The notes: generated from the letters alone by a model not told the origin. 44,419 bases of DNA from Betaproteobacteria bacterium RIFCSPLOWO2_02_FULL_68_150 (GCA_001771975.1 MERE01000180.1:1-44419); one strand, 5' to 3'; positions 17,238-24,764 are shown, counted from the first letter of the stretch. Translations and numbers: made by a program.

Positions 17238-17265
17238 TTGACAGGTCGGGGCGCCGGCCTAAACT
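17238..17265 (+). promoter_or_regulatory. Sigma-70 type promoter of the UbiE/RquA-like gene
   Basis: A consensus -35 TTGACA (17238-17243) is followed after 16 nt by TAAACT (17260-17265, 4 of 6 to TATAAT). The predicted start of transcription is near 17272, about 29 nt before the ATG, and a strong ribosome site AAGGAGG (17285-17291) follows. No FNR-type box is present here. Confidence 0.6.
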
Positions 17266-17300
17266 TGGCGCGCACAACTTTCTGAAGGAGGGTGCGGGAG

Positions 17301-18062
17301 ATGAATCCACCGCCCGTGGTCACGCGTGAGGTTGCGCGCGAAGAGCGTTTCAGCCTGGTCTGGACGAGGGAACTCAATCAGGTGTTCGCGGACGTCGCGC
17401 CGTATTACGACCGCGCCAACTACGTCGCCAGCCTTGGCCTGTGGGACTGGTTCCTGAGCAAGTTCATGGCCACCGTGGACATCCGCCCCGGCGAGCGGGT
17501 GCTCGACGTGTGCGCGGGAACCAATGCGATCGGCATTGCGCTGCTCAAGCGCGAGCCGACGCTCGAGGTGCACGCCATCGACCGCAGCCGGGAAATGCAG
17601 GAGGTCGGCCGCCAGCGCGCCGAGGCGCTGGGTTTGCGCATCCGCAGCACCATCGAGGACGTGCACGCGCTGCCGTTCCCCGACAACCATTTCGACGTCG
17701 TGACGCTGCAGTTCGCCTCGCGCCACCTGCGGGTGAAGCGGGTCTGGGGCGAGATGCTGCGCGTGCTCAAACCCGGCGGGCGCTTCTACCACTGCGACAT
17801 GCTGCGCCCCGCGAACCGCAGCGTGGAGACCCTGTATTACGGCTATCTGCGGTTCTGCCTCTGGTTCACCGGCTTCGTGTTCCGCAGCGGCCAGGCGGCG
17901 CTCAACTGCAAGCAGTACTTCATCGACGCGCTGCAGATGTTCTATTCGGCGGAGGAACTGTCGCACGTGCTGGAGGAACTGGGGTACTGCAACGTCACCT
18001 CGAGGACCGTGTTCTCCGGCATGATGGGCTTTCACCGCGCGGTCAAGCCGGGACAGCCCTAG
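17301..18062 (+). CDS. UbiE/MenG-family SAM methyltransferase, candidate quinone-modifying (RquA-like) enzyme
   Basis: 253 residues from the ATG at 17301, 9 nt after AAGGAGG; a GTG at 17292 would add three residues. It is a class I SAM-dependent enzyme of UbiE/MenG layout: VFADVAPYYDRANYVASLG at the start, motif I VLDVCAGTNAIGIAL, LPFPDNHFDVVTLQF, LRVLKPGGRFYH, and a C-terminal FYSAEELSHVLEELGY. It departs from true UbiE in conserved spots: the glycine loop reads AGTNA instead of GGTGD, and SFGLRN is QFASRH. The usual UbiE is expected in a ubi cluster elsewhere, so this would be a second, specialised copy. Its place right after frdABCD suggests it makes or modifies a low-potential quinone (demethylmenaquinone methylation, or an RquA-type step to rhodoquinone). 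That role is inferred. Confidence 0.75.
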   Translation: MNPPPVVTREVAREERFSLVWTRELNQVFADVAPYYDRANYVASLGLWDWFLSKFMATVDIRPGERVLDVCAGTNAIGIALLKREPTLEVHAIDRSREMQEVGRQRAEALGLRIRSTIEDVHALPFPDNHFDVVTLQFASRHLRVKRVWGEMLRVLKPGGRFYHCDMLRPANRSVETLYYGYLRFCLWFTGFVFRSGQAALNCKQYFIDALQMFYSAEELSHVLEELGYCNVTSRTVFSGMMGFHRAVKPGQP

Positions 18063-18074
18063 CCCGGGCTTCGC

Positions 18075-18716
18075 ATGGACCGCGCCGGGGCGCTGGCCGG
18101 CCTCAACCAGCGCCTCCTGGAGGCGTTCAGCCGCCGCACCACCGGCGCGCTGCGCGAAGTCCTTGCGCTGCGCGTGGCGCTGCCGCACATCGAGCCGTTT
18201 CTCGCCTTGAACGTCGCCAAGGAAGTGAAGAAGGACGCGCTCCTGATCAGGAGCGCGGCGCAGGCCGCGGCGGCGCCCGACGCGGCGCTGGCGCGCAGCC
18301 TGCTCGAGGAGGCGCGCGCCATCGACCGCGATTTCCTCGGCGACGTGGCGCGCTTTCCGGTGCGCATCGAGATTCCCTACGCGCGCATCGAGCCACTGCG
18401 CCTGCGGCGCATCGGGCGCGGGCTTGAACTGGCGCACCTGATCATCGCGGGCTGGCGCGGCGGACGCAAGCTGCGCGAGCTGCTGCCGCGCGACGCTCTC
18501 GAGCACCGCCTGCGCGAGCTGCTCGAGCTCTACGCCGAGGAAACGCAGGCGCTCAGCCACTCGGTCCAGCTGCCTGGCCCGCTCGCGCTGCTGCGCGAGC
18601 GCCTGGCGCGTGGCCTGCTGCGCGTGATGCGCGAGGCGGCGGGGCAGGTGTCGGCGCAGGCGGCACGCGCTGTGCACCGGCCGCGCCCGCGGGCGCTGCA
18701 GGAGCGCCCGGCGTGA
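18075..18716 (+). CDS. Hypothetical helical protein downstream of the methyltransferase
   Basis: 213 residues; I do not recognise the family. It is predicted to be almost entirely helical and rich in Arg, Leu, Ala and Glu, with no signal peptide, cysteine cluster or clear catalytic motif. The middle part (ARFPVRIEIPYARIEPLRLRR, then IGRGLELAHLIIAGWRGGRK) is the least repetitive and may hold the functional core. It begins 12 nt after the methyltransferase stop and overlaps the next small frame by 4 nt (GTGA), so it probably sits in one transcript with the methyltransferase and the MarR regulator. A support role for the methyltransferase is possible but unproven. Confidence 0.7.
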   Translation: MDRAGALAGLNQRLLEAFSRRTTGALREVLALRVALPHIEPFLALNVAKEVKKDALLIRSAAQAAAAPDAALARSLLEEARAIDRDFLGDVARFPVRIEIPYARIEPLRLRRIGRGLELAHLIIAGWRGGRKLRELLPRDALEHRLRELLELYAEETQALSHSVQLPGPLALLRERLARGLLRVMREAAGQVSAQAARAVHRPRPRALQERPA

Positions 18717-18868
18717 GGGAGGCGCAGACGCTGACGCTCGATCGCGACCTCGCCCGCTGCGGCACGACGGCGGCGCGCTTCGGGCGCGCCACGGACTTCA
18801 ACGGCGGCACGGGCGGAGACGCGGCGCCCCTCGCGCCGCCGCCCGATGTGCCAGAGGCGACCGCGTGA
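18713..18868 (+). CDS. Small hypothetical protein between the helical protein and MarR
   Basis: A 51-residue frame, MREAQTLTLDRDLARCGTTA...PPPDVPEATA, starting with GTG. It is linked by 4-nt GTGA overlaps to the genes on both sides, and GGAG lies 9 nt before the start. That packing favours real translation. No similarity is recognised; the C-terminal half is rich in Gly, Ala and Pro. It could also be just the open leader of the MarR gene. Confidence 0.45.
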   Translation: MREAQTLTLDRDLARCGTTAARFGRATDFNGGTGGDAAPLAPPPDVPEATA

Positions 18869-19341
18869 CCCGCGCGCTCCCGCCCGCCGACCCCCGGTGG
18901 CCCGAGCGCACCTTCAGTCACCGGCTGATGCGGCTGGTGAACCTGATCGCAAAGCCTTTTTTCGCGCGCTACGCCGAGGAGACCGACCTGTCGATCAACG
19001 AGTGGCGCGTCCTCATGCTGCTCGCCGCGCATCCCGGCCTCACCGCGAGCGACATCGCCGAGCGCAGCGGGATGCTCCTCATGAACGTCAGCCGCGCCGT
19101 GCGGCGCCTTGCACGCATGCGCCGCGTGCAGCGCCGGCGCGACCCTGCCGATGCGCGCCGTGCCCTGCTCAGGCTGACCGCGCGCGGCGAGGCGATCTTC
19201 GCGCGCATCGCGCCGCAGGCCCGGCGCAGCGAGGAAAGCGTGCGCGGGCAGCTCAGCACCGCCGAGGCCGCGGAGTTCAGTCGCCTGCTCGATAAGCTGC
19301 TCGCCGGCCTGCGATCGCAGCGCGGCAACGGCCGTGCTTGA
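18865..19341 (+). CDS. MarR-family transcriptional regulator
   Basis: 158 residues from GTG. The winged helix-turn-helix is clear: LSINEWRVLMLLAAHPGLTA, then SDIAERSGMLLMNVSRAVRRL as recognition region and a wing with RRRDPADARRALLRLTARGE. MarR proteins bind as dimers to short palindromes and usually release DNA on binding a small ligand. A palindrome overlapping the promoter of the 2-oxoacid dehydrogenase operon lies 18 nt after its stop, so this is the likely repressor of that operon. It ends a short operon with two unknown genes, coupled by GTGA. Confidence 0.9.
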   Translation: MTRALPPADPRWPERTFSHRLMRLVNLIAKPFFARYAEETDLSINEWRVLMLLAAHPGLTASDIAERSGMLLMNVSRAVRRLARMRRVQRRRDPADARRALLRLTARGEAIFARIAPQARRSEESVRGQLSTAEAAEFSRLLDKLLAGLRSQRGNGRA

Positions 19342-19366
19342 CAACTGCCGGCCGGATGCTAACAAT
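19338..19366 (+). promoter_or_regulatory. Promoter of the 2-oxoacid dehydrogenase-TRAP operon
   Basis: Perfect -35 TTGACA (19338-19343), 17-nt spacer, -10 AACAAT (19361-19366, 4 of 6). The -35 overlaps the MarR stop codon. Transcription would start near 19373, about 30 nt before the GTG at 19403, with ribosome site GGGAGGGA between. Confidence 0.65.
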
Positions 19367-19372
19367 CGTTAG
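19359..19372. promoter_or_regulatory. Probable MarR operator overlapping the -10 box
   Basis: CTAACAATCGTTAG is an inverted repeat with arms CTAAC and GTTAG and a single mismatched inner pair. It covers the -10 hexamer of the promoter at 19338-19366, the position expected for a repressor site. The MarR gene just upstream is the natural candidate to bind it. Confidence 0.6.
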
Positions 19373-19402
19373 TATCCGTCCGAAGCCGCTCCGGGAGGGA
19401 GT

Positions 19403-20122
19403 GTGGCTGATGCCCCGATGATTGCCCGCCGCGTTCCGCTCGCGCCGATGCAGCGCATGGCCGCCGAGCACCTCGCGCACAGCCTGCGCGAGAGCGTGCC
19501 GGTGTCGATCCACGGCGCAGCGGACGCCGAGGCGCTGGTCGCGCTGCGCGCGCGACTGAATGCCGACGCCTCGCGCGCCGGCCGGCCGCGCGTCACGCTC
19601 ACGCACCTGCTGGTGAAGGCGGTGGCGCAGGCGCTGCGCGCCCACGAGCACCTGAATGCCACGCTCGAGGGCAAGGTGCTGTGTGTCTACGCAGACGTCA
19701 ACATCGGTGTCGCGCTCGCGCTGGCCAACGGCGGCCTCGTCGTGCCGGTGATCCGCGGCGCGGATCGCCTGACGCTCGACGAAGTCGCCGCGATGGCCGC
19801 GGAACAGGAAGCGCGCGCCGCGGCCGGCAAGCTCCAGCTCGCCGACGTCCAGGGTGCGACCTTCACGATCTCGAACGGCGGCATGGTGCCGAGCGTGCTC
19901 TGGACGACGCCAATCGTGCCGCGCGGTCAGGCGGCGATCCTCGGCATCGGCGCAATGCACCAAGCAGCGGTCGTGCGCGAAGGTGCGGTGGTCGCGCGCC
20001 GCCTGCTGCCGACCAGCCTGACGTTCGATCATCGCCTGGTCAACGGCGTGCCGGCGGCGCGCTTTCTCGAAGGGGTGCACCGCCTCGTCGCCGAGGCCGA
20101 GCGCATCGAACTGGGCATCTGA
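19403..20122 (+). CDS. 2-oxoacid dehydrogenase E2 acyltransferase, catalytic domain only
   Basis: 239 residues from GTG. It corresponds to the C-terminal acyltransferase domain of E2 enzymes: VPLAPMQRMAAEHLAHSL at the start, VNIGVALALANGGLVVPVIR, TFTISNGGMV and the active-site segment TFDHRLVNG. The lipoyl and E1/E3-binding domains normally fused in front are absent; a lipoyl domain is supplied as the next gene. The catalytic histidine H210 is present, but the usual Asp of HRxxDG is Asn214. The Asp-to-Asn change may alter catalysis or indicate a different acyl acceptor. First gene of a MarR-controlled operon; the lipoyl gene starts 15 nt later. Confidence 0.85.
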   Translation: MADAPMIARRVPLAPMQRMAAEHLAHSLRESVPVSIHGAADAEALVALRARLNADASRAGRPRVTLTHLLVKAVAQALRAHEHLNATLEGKVLCVYADVNIGVALALANGGLVVPVIRGADRLTLDEVAAMAAEQEARAAAGKLQLADVQGATFTISNGGMVPSVLWTTPIVPRGQAAILGIGAMHQAAVVREGAVVARRLLPTSLTFDHRLVNGVPAARFLEGVHRLVAEAERIELGI

Positions 20123-20137
20123 CTGCAAGGAGAACTC

Positions 20138-20380
20138 ATGCTTCTGGAGATCCGCGTGCCGGAGATGGGCAACGACGCCAAGGAGGCGATTCTGGTCGCC
20201 TGGCACAGACAGCCGGGCGACGCCGTGGCGCAGGGCGAGCCGCTCGCCGACGTGATGACGGACAAGGTCAACGTGGAGATCGTCAGCCCCGCGGCGGGCA
20301 CGCTGAAGGAGACGCGCGCCGCGCCCGACGAGACGGTGCCGGTGGGTGCCGTGATCGCGATGCTGGAGGTCGCCGAATGA
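20138..20380 (+). CDS. Stand-alone lipoyl-domain protein
   Basis: 80 residues making up one biotinyl/lipoyl domain. The lipoylation site is K43 in MTDKVNVEI, with the usual hairpin turn on either side (QGEPLADV before, SPAAGTLKE after). It would carry the acyl group between E1 and the separate E2 catalytic protein, a role usually played by the N-terminal domain of E2. A ribosome site AAGGAG lies 6 nt before the ATG, and the stop overlaps the next gene by 4 nt. A biotin carrier is less likely, as the biotin MKM motif is absent. Confidence 0.88.
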   Translation: MLLEIRVPEMGNDAKEAILVAWHRQPGDAVAQGEPLADVMTDKVNVEIVSPAAGTLKETRAAPDETVPVGAVIAMLEVAE

Positions 20381-21372
20381 ATGCGCAATTCGCCGAAGCG
20401 CGGGCGCGCGTCGCGGAAGACGGCGCGCTCCTGCGGAGCATGTACGAGCTGATGCTGCTGACACGCGAGATCGATCGCGTCGCGGGCAAGGCCGACGGCC
20501 ACTGGCACGCCTGCGAGGGTGAGGAAGCGGTGATCGCCGCCTGCTACAGCGGGCTGCGCCCGGACGATTTCGCCGTGCCGCACTATCGCGGCATGCTGCC
20601 CGCGTCGGTCGCGCGCGGTGCCGACTTGCGCGCGCTCCTCGCCGGGCTCGCGGGCAAGACGACGAGTCACAGCGGCGGGCGCTACCGCTCGGACGTCTGC
20701 GGGCCGATCGAGCACCGGGTGATCGGCCTGTACTCCGGTGCGCTCGGACCGACGCTCTCCTACGCCGCGGGCACCGCGCTCGCGGCGAAGCTCGATCGGC
20801 GCGATGCAGTGACGATCGCGGTATTCGGCGACGGCACGTCCAACCGCGGAGATTTTCATGAAGCGCTGAACCTTGCCGCGGTGCTGAAGCTCGGCGTGGT
20901 CTATGTCTGCCAGAACAACCAGTTCGCGATCTCGACGCCTGCCGCGCGCGGCGTGGGCGCGCGCTCGATCGCGGACCGCGCGCCGGGCTACGGCATACCG
21001 GGTGTCGCGGCGGACGGCAACGACGCGATCGGGCTGCGCGCCGCGGTCGAGATCGCGATCGAGCGCGCGCGCCGCGGCGACGGACCGACGCTCATCGAGG
21101 CGCTCACCTATCGCATCTCCGGACATCTCGTCGCGGATGCCGCGGACTATCGCCCGGCGGAGGACGTGGCGGCGTGGCGCTCGCGCGATCCGCTCGCGAG
21201 GCTGCAGCGCCACCTGCTGGAGTGCGGCCTGCTGAAGCGGGACGAGGACGAGCGCCTCGCGCGCGAAACGCGCGAACGCGTGGACGCGGCGATGGCGCAG
21301 GCGCAGGCGGACCCGGACCCCGGCGCCGACGCGCTCGGACTGCAAGCGGTTTTCGCAGCGGCGCGGTCATGA
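20377..21372 (+). CDS. TPP-dependent 2-oxoacid dehydrogenase E1 alpha subunit (copy 1)
   Basis: 331 residues from the ATG at 20377. The thiamine-pyrophosphate motif is GDGTSNRGDFHEALNLAAV ending in QNNQFAIS. MYELMLLTREIDRVAG and the RISGHLVADAADYR segment fit branched-chain/acetoin/pyruvate E1 alpha subunits. With the following beta subunit it decarboxylates a 2-oxoacid or acyloin and transfers the acyl group to the lipoyl protein. The substrate is not evident. Compared with the second alpha copy it has a different substrate-side loop (HSGGRYRSDVCGPIEHRVIG versus NGGKGGSMHIADFSVGMLGA). ATGA overlaps link it to both neighbours. Confidence 0.88.
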   Translation: MNAQFAEARARVAEDGALLRSMYELMLLTREIDRVAGKADGHWHACEGEEAVIAACYSGLRPDDFAVPHYRGMLPASVARGADLRALLAGLAGKTTSHSGGRYRSDVCGPIEHRVIGLYSGALGPTLSYAAGTALAAKLDRRDAVTIAVFGDGTSNRGDFHEALNLAAVLKLGVVYVCQNNQFAISTPAARGVGARSIADRAPGYGIPGVAADGNDAIGLRAAVEIAIERARRGDGPTLIEALTYRISGHLVADAADYRPAEDVAAWRSRDPLARLQRHLLECGLLKRDEDERLARETRERVDAAMAQAQADPDPGADALGLQAVFAAARS

Positions 21373-22346
21373 TCCGCCAGACGATGCAGGAGGCCATCGT
21401 CGCCGGCATCGCCGAGGAAATGCGGCGCGATGCGGACGTCTTCATCATGGGCCTCGACATTGGCCGCTTCGGCGGCCCGCTCAACTCGTGCAAGGGATTG
21501 TGGGAGGAGTTCGGCGCCACCGGCCGGGTGATCGATACGCCGATCTCCGAGGGCGCAATCGTCGGCGCGGGCGTGGGTGCCGCGCTCGCCGGCAAGCGGC
21601 CGATCGTGGACATCATGTTCCTCGAGTACCTGCCGCTCGTCATCCAGCAGCTCGGCTGCGACGGTGGCGCGATGCACTACTACTCCGCAGGCAAGGCGCG
21701 CGTGCCGCTCGTCGTGCGCGCAAAGTACGGCGTCGGGCCGTATCACGGCCATCCTTACGACTTTCACGCGTGGCTCATGCAGACCCCCGGCGTGAAGATC
21801 GCAGTGCCGGCCACCGCGCGCGATGCGAAGGGCCTGATGAAGGCGGCGATCCGCGACGACAGTCCGGTGCTCTTCATGGAGCACATGGCGCTCTACCATG
21901 GCCTGCGCGACGCGATTCCGGAGGAGGACTACGTCGTGCCGCTCGGCGTCGCGGAGGTGAAGCGCGCAGGGCGCGACGTCACCGTCATTGCGTCGGCCGC
22001 GATGGTGCGCAGGGCGCTCGCCGCGGCGCAGGCGCTCGCGAAAGAGGGGATCGAGATCGAAGTCGTGGACCTGCGCAGCATCGTGCCGCTGGACGAGGCG
22101 ACGATCCTCGACTCGGTGCGCAAGACCGGCCGCGCGCTCGTCGTGCAGGAGACGGTGTGCTTCGGCGGCTCGACCGCCGAGGTCGCCGCGCTGATCGCCG
22201 AGCGGTCGTTCCGCGACCTGAAGGCTCCGGTGCGACGCCTTGGCACGGCGTACGTTCCCGTGCCTTTCGCGCGCAGCCTCGAGAAGGCCGCCGTCCCCGA
22301 CGACGCCGCGATCGTCGCGGCGGCAAGGGATCTCGTGTCGCAGTAG
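21369..22346 (+). CDS. 2-oxoacid dehydrogenase E1 beta subunit (copy 1)
   Basis: 325 residues from the ATG at 21369. Typical transketolase-type beta subunit: RVIDTPISEGAIVGAGVGAAL holds the conserved Glu that activates TPP, followed by RPIVDIMFLEYLPLVIQQL and the C-terminal half EVVDLRSIVPLDEATI. MHYYSAGKARVPLVVRAKYG and GVGPYHGHPYDF are the usual central segments. It is coupled to E1 alpha copy 1 by ATGA. The next gene, a second E1 alpha, begins 8 nt after its stop. Confidence 0.88.
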   Translation: MIRQTMQEAIVAGIAEEMRRDADVFIMGLDIGRFGGPLNSCKGLWEEFGATGRVIDTPISEGAIVGAGVGAALAGKRPIVDIMFLEYLPLVIQQLGCDGGAMHYYSAGKARVPLVVRAKYGVGPYHGHPYDFHAWLMQTPGVKIAVPATARDAKGLMKAAIRDDSPVLFMEHMALYHGLRDAIPEEDYVVPLGVAEVKRAGRDVTVIASAAMVRRALAAAQALAKEGIEIEVVDLRSIVPLDEATILDSVRKTGRALVVQETVCFGGSTAEVAALIAERSFRDLKAPVRRLGTAYVPVPFARSLEKAAVPDDAAIVAAARDLVSQ

Positions 22347-22354
22347 AGCGCCCA

Positions 22355-23374
22355 TTGGTCACACTTTCGCTCGACGAGGGCCTTCGGCTGTATCGCACGA
22401 TGGCGCGCATCCGCGCCTTCGAGAACGCGGCGGAAGAGGCTTCCCGGGGCGGCGTTTCGGCCTTTGGCGCTGCGCTTTCCGCCAGCGTCAGGGTACGCGG
22501 ACCGCTGCATCTGTCGACCGGGCAGGAGGCGGTGGCGGCGGGCGTCTGCGCGCAGTTGACCACGGCCGACCTCATCACTTCGACGCACCGCGGCCACGGC
22601 CACACCATCGCCAAGGGTGCCTCGGTCGAGCGCATGATGGGCGAGCTCTTCGGCAAGGTGAGCGGCTGCAACGGCGGCAAGGGCGGCTCGATGCACATCG
22701 CCGACTTCTCGGTCGGGATGCTGGGCGCGAACGGCGTGGTTGCCGCGGGAATTCCGATCGCGGTGGGCGCCGCGCATGCGCTGAAACTCCGGCAGCGCAA
22801 TGCGCTCGTCGCGTGCTTTTTCGGCGACGGCGCGATCAATCGCGGTCCGTTTCTCGAAGGACTCAACTGGGCGGCGGTCCACGCGCTGCCCGTGCTCTTC
22901 GTCTGCGAGGACAATCGCTGGTCGGCGACGACCGCGACCGGCGCCATGACCGCGGGCGACGGGGCGCTGGCGCGTGCTGCCGGCATCGGTGTGCCGGGCG
23001 AGCGGGTGGACGGCAACGACGTCTTCGCGGTGCACGCTGCCGCAGCAGAACTGGTGGCCCAGGTCCGCGCCGGGCAAGGGCCGCGATTGCTGCATGCGAT
23101 CACGTACCGCGTGAAGGGCCACGTTTCGGTGGATCCGGCCACCTATCGCGACGGCGAGGAAGTGGACCGCGCGCTCCAGGACGATCCGATTCCGGCGGCC
23201 GCCGCGCGGCTGAGGGCGGCCGGCGTCGCAGCCGAAGCGCTCGCGCAGATCGCGCTGGAAGCGGAGCGGGAAGTGGCTGCGGCGCTTGCCGCCGCCTCGG
23301 CGGCGGCGTGGCCGGACCGGGCAGCGTCGTATTCGGACATCCAGGACACCGGGAGCGACCGTTGGCTTGTCTGA
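22355..23374 (+). CDS. TPP-dependent 2-oxoacid dehydrogenase E1 alpha subunit (copy 2)
   Basis: 339 residues from a TTG at 22355 (MVTLSLDEGLRLYRTMARIR). The next in-frame ATG at 22400 would cut the conserved first helix, and no ATG or GTG lies upstream in frame. TPP site GDGAINRGPFLEGLNWAAV ending in EDNRWS. STGQEAVAAGVCAQL, STHRGHGHTIAKG, CNGGKGGSMHI and RVKGHVSVDPATYR match acetoin/pyruvate-type E1 alpha closely. It is clearly a paralogue of copy 1 but not a recent duplicate. It overlaps the second beta subunit by 13 nt. Confidence 0.88.
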   Translation: MVTLSLDEGLRLYRTMARIRAFENAAEEASRGGVSAFGAALSASVRVRGPLHLSTGQEAVAAGVCAQLTTADLITSTHRGHGHTIAKGASVERMMGELFGKVSGCNGGKGGSMHIADFSVGMLGANGVVAAGIPIAVGAAHALKLRQRNALVACFFGDGAINRGPFLEGLNWAAVHALPVLFVCEDNRWSATTATGAMTAGDGALARAAGIGVPGERVDGNDVFAVHAAAAELVAQVRAGQGPRLLHAITYRVKGHVSVDPATYRDGEEVDRALQDDPIPAAAARLRAAGVAAEALAQIALEAEREVAAALAAASAAAWPDRAASYSDIQDTGSDRWLV

Positions 23375-24309
23375 GCTACGCGCAGGCGGGCTGCCTCGCG
23401 CTGGAACGGGCCATGGCGGCCGATCCTGCGGTCGTGGTGCTCGGCGAAGACGTCGGTCGCGGCGGCATCTTCGGCCAGTACCGCGGGCTGCAGCAGAAGT
23501 TCGGCACGGCGCGCGTCCTGGACACGCCGATCTCGGAGGCGACGATCATGGGCGCGGCGGTGGGCATGGCGCTCGCCGGGCTGAAGCCCGTCGTCGAAAT
23601 GCGCGTGGTGGACTTCGCGCTCTGCGCGATGGACGAAATCGTCAACCAGGCGGCGAAGGCGCGCTACATGTTCGGCGGACAGGGGCGCGTGCCGCTGGTG
23701 GCGCGGCTGCCGATCGGCATCTGGACCGGCTCGGCGGCGCAGCACTCGCAGAGCCTCGAAGCGTGGTTCGCGCACGTGCCGGGCCTGGTCGTCGTCACGC
23801 CCTCGAATCCGCAGGACAACTGCTCGCTGCTCGCCGCGTCGCTCGAATGCGGCGATCCGGTGATCTACATGGAGCACAAGGAATTGTGGACGGTGGAGGC
23901 CGAGGTTGATCCGACCGCGAAAGTGCCGCTCGGCCGCGCCAGCGTGCTGCGCGCCGGCGCAGACGTGACGCTCGTCACCTGGGCGCGCACGGTACAGCCG
24001 GCGCTCGAGGCCGCAACGGCCGCCGCCGCACGCGGCGTGTCGGCGGAAGTCATCGACCTTCGCACGCTATGGCCCTGGGATCGCGAGACCGTGCTGGCCT
24101 CGGCCGCGAGGACGCGCCGGCTGGTGGTCGCGCACGAGGCGGTGCGGGTCGCGGGCTTCGGTGCGGAGATCGCGGCCACGGTGGCCGAGGAACTCGGCAT
24201 ACCGGTGCGACGCGTCGGCGGCGCGCGCATCCCGGTCGGCTACTCGAAGGTGCTCGAAGATGCCGCACGCATCAGCGCGGCGGCGATCCTGGAGTCCCTG
24301 CTGCAATGA
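23362..24309 (+). CDS. 2-oxoacid dehydrogenase E1 beta subunit (copy 2)
   Basis: 315 residues from a TTG at 23362, with GGGAG 6 nt before it; the next ATG (23413) would remove conserved residues. LSYAQAGCLALERAMAADPA, VVVLGEDVGRGGIFGQYRGL, VLDTPISEATIMGAAVGMAL and VIDLRTLWPWDRETV are standard beta-subunit segments, and AAQHSQSLEAWFAHVPGL is the usual central motif. It overlaps E1 alpha copy 2 by 13 nt and the TRAP small permease by 4 nt (ATGA), so dehydrogenase and transporter are one transcription unit. Confidence 0.88.
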   Translation: MACLSYAQAGCLALERAMAADPAVVVLGEDVGRGGIFGQYRGLQQKFGTARVLDTPISEATIMGAAVGMALAGLKPVVEMRVVDFALCAMDEIVNQAAKARYMFGGQGRVPLVARLPIGIWTGSAAQHSQSLEAWFAHVPGLVVVTPSNPQDNCSLLAASLECGDPVIYMEHKELWTVEAEVDPTAKVPLGRASVLRAGADVTLVTWARTVQPALEAATAAAARGVSAEVIDLRTLWPWDRETVLASAARTRRLVVAHEAVRVAGFGAEIAATVAEELGIPVRRVGGARIPVGYSKVLEDAARISAAAILESLLQ

Positions 24310-24764
24310 CGCCGAAGCGTACGCCGGAGGACTGGATCGCCGCGCTCGGCATGGCGCTGCTGGCGCTCATCACCATGGCCAACGTGGTGGTCCGTTATCT
24401 GACCGACCAGTCGTTTGCGTGGACCGAGGAATTTTCAGTGTTCCTGCTGGTGCTGACGACCATGGCGGGAGCGTCCGCGGCGGCGCTGCGCGAGCGGCAC
24501 ATCCGCATCGAGTTCTTCCTCGATCGCGGGCCGCCCGCGCAGCGCCGCGCGCTGGCGGCGGGCGGGACGGCCCTGGCCGTGGTTTTCTTTCTCGCCTTCG
24601 CGGTGCTCACCGGCCGCATGGCGTGGGATGACTTTCGCTACGGCGAGACGACGATGGGCGTCGGTTTGCCGCGCTGGTGGTATACGGGGTGGGTGCCCGC
24701 GCTGTCACTCGTCATTGCGCTGCGCACCGCGCAGGCGCTGCGGCGGCTCCTGCGAAGCGCATGA
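24306..24764 (+). CDS. dctQ: TRAP transporter small permease DctQ
   Basis: 152 residues with four hydrophobic segments (about 13-31, 43-60, 79-99, 122-140), the DctQ pattern. NVVVRYLTDQSFAWTEEFSVF and RERHIRIEFF are conserved family stretches. It pairs with DctM to move an organic acid across the inner membrane using a sodium gradient. Coupled by ATGA to E1 beta and to dctM. Confidence 0.9.
   Translation: MTPKRTPEDWIAALGMALLALITMANVVVRYLTDQSFAWTEEFSVFLLVLTTMAGASAAALRERHIRIEFFLDRGPPAQRRALAAGGTALAVVFFLAFAVLTGRMAWDDFRYGETTMGVGLPRWWYTGWVPALSLVIALRTAQALRRLLRSA

Noticed and set aside
17301..18062. Ordinary housekeeping UbiE
   Set aside because: The SAM loop and the SFGLRN segment differ from UbiE, and it is not in a ubi cluster; left as a family-level call.
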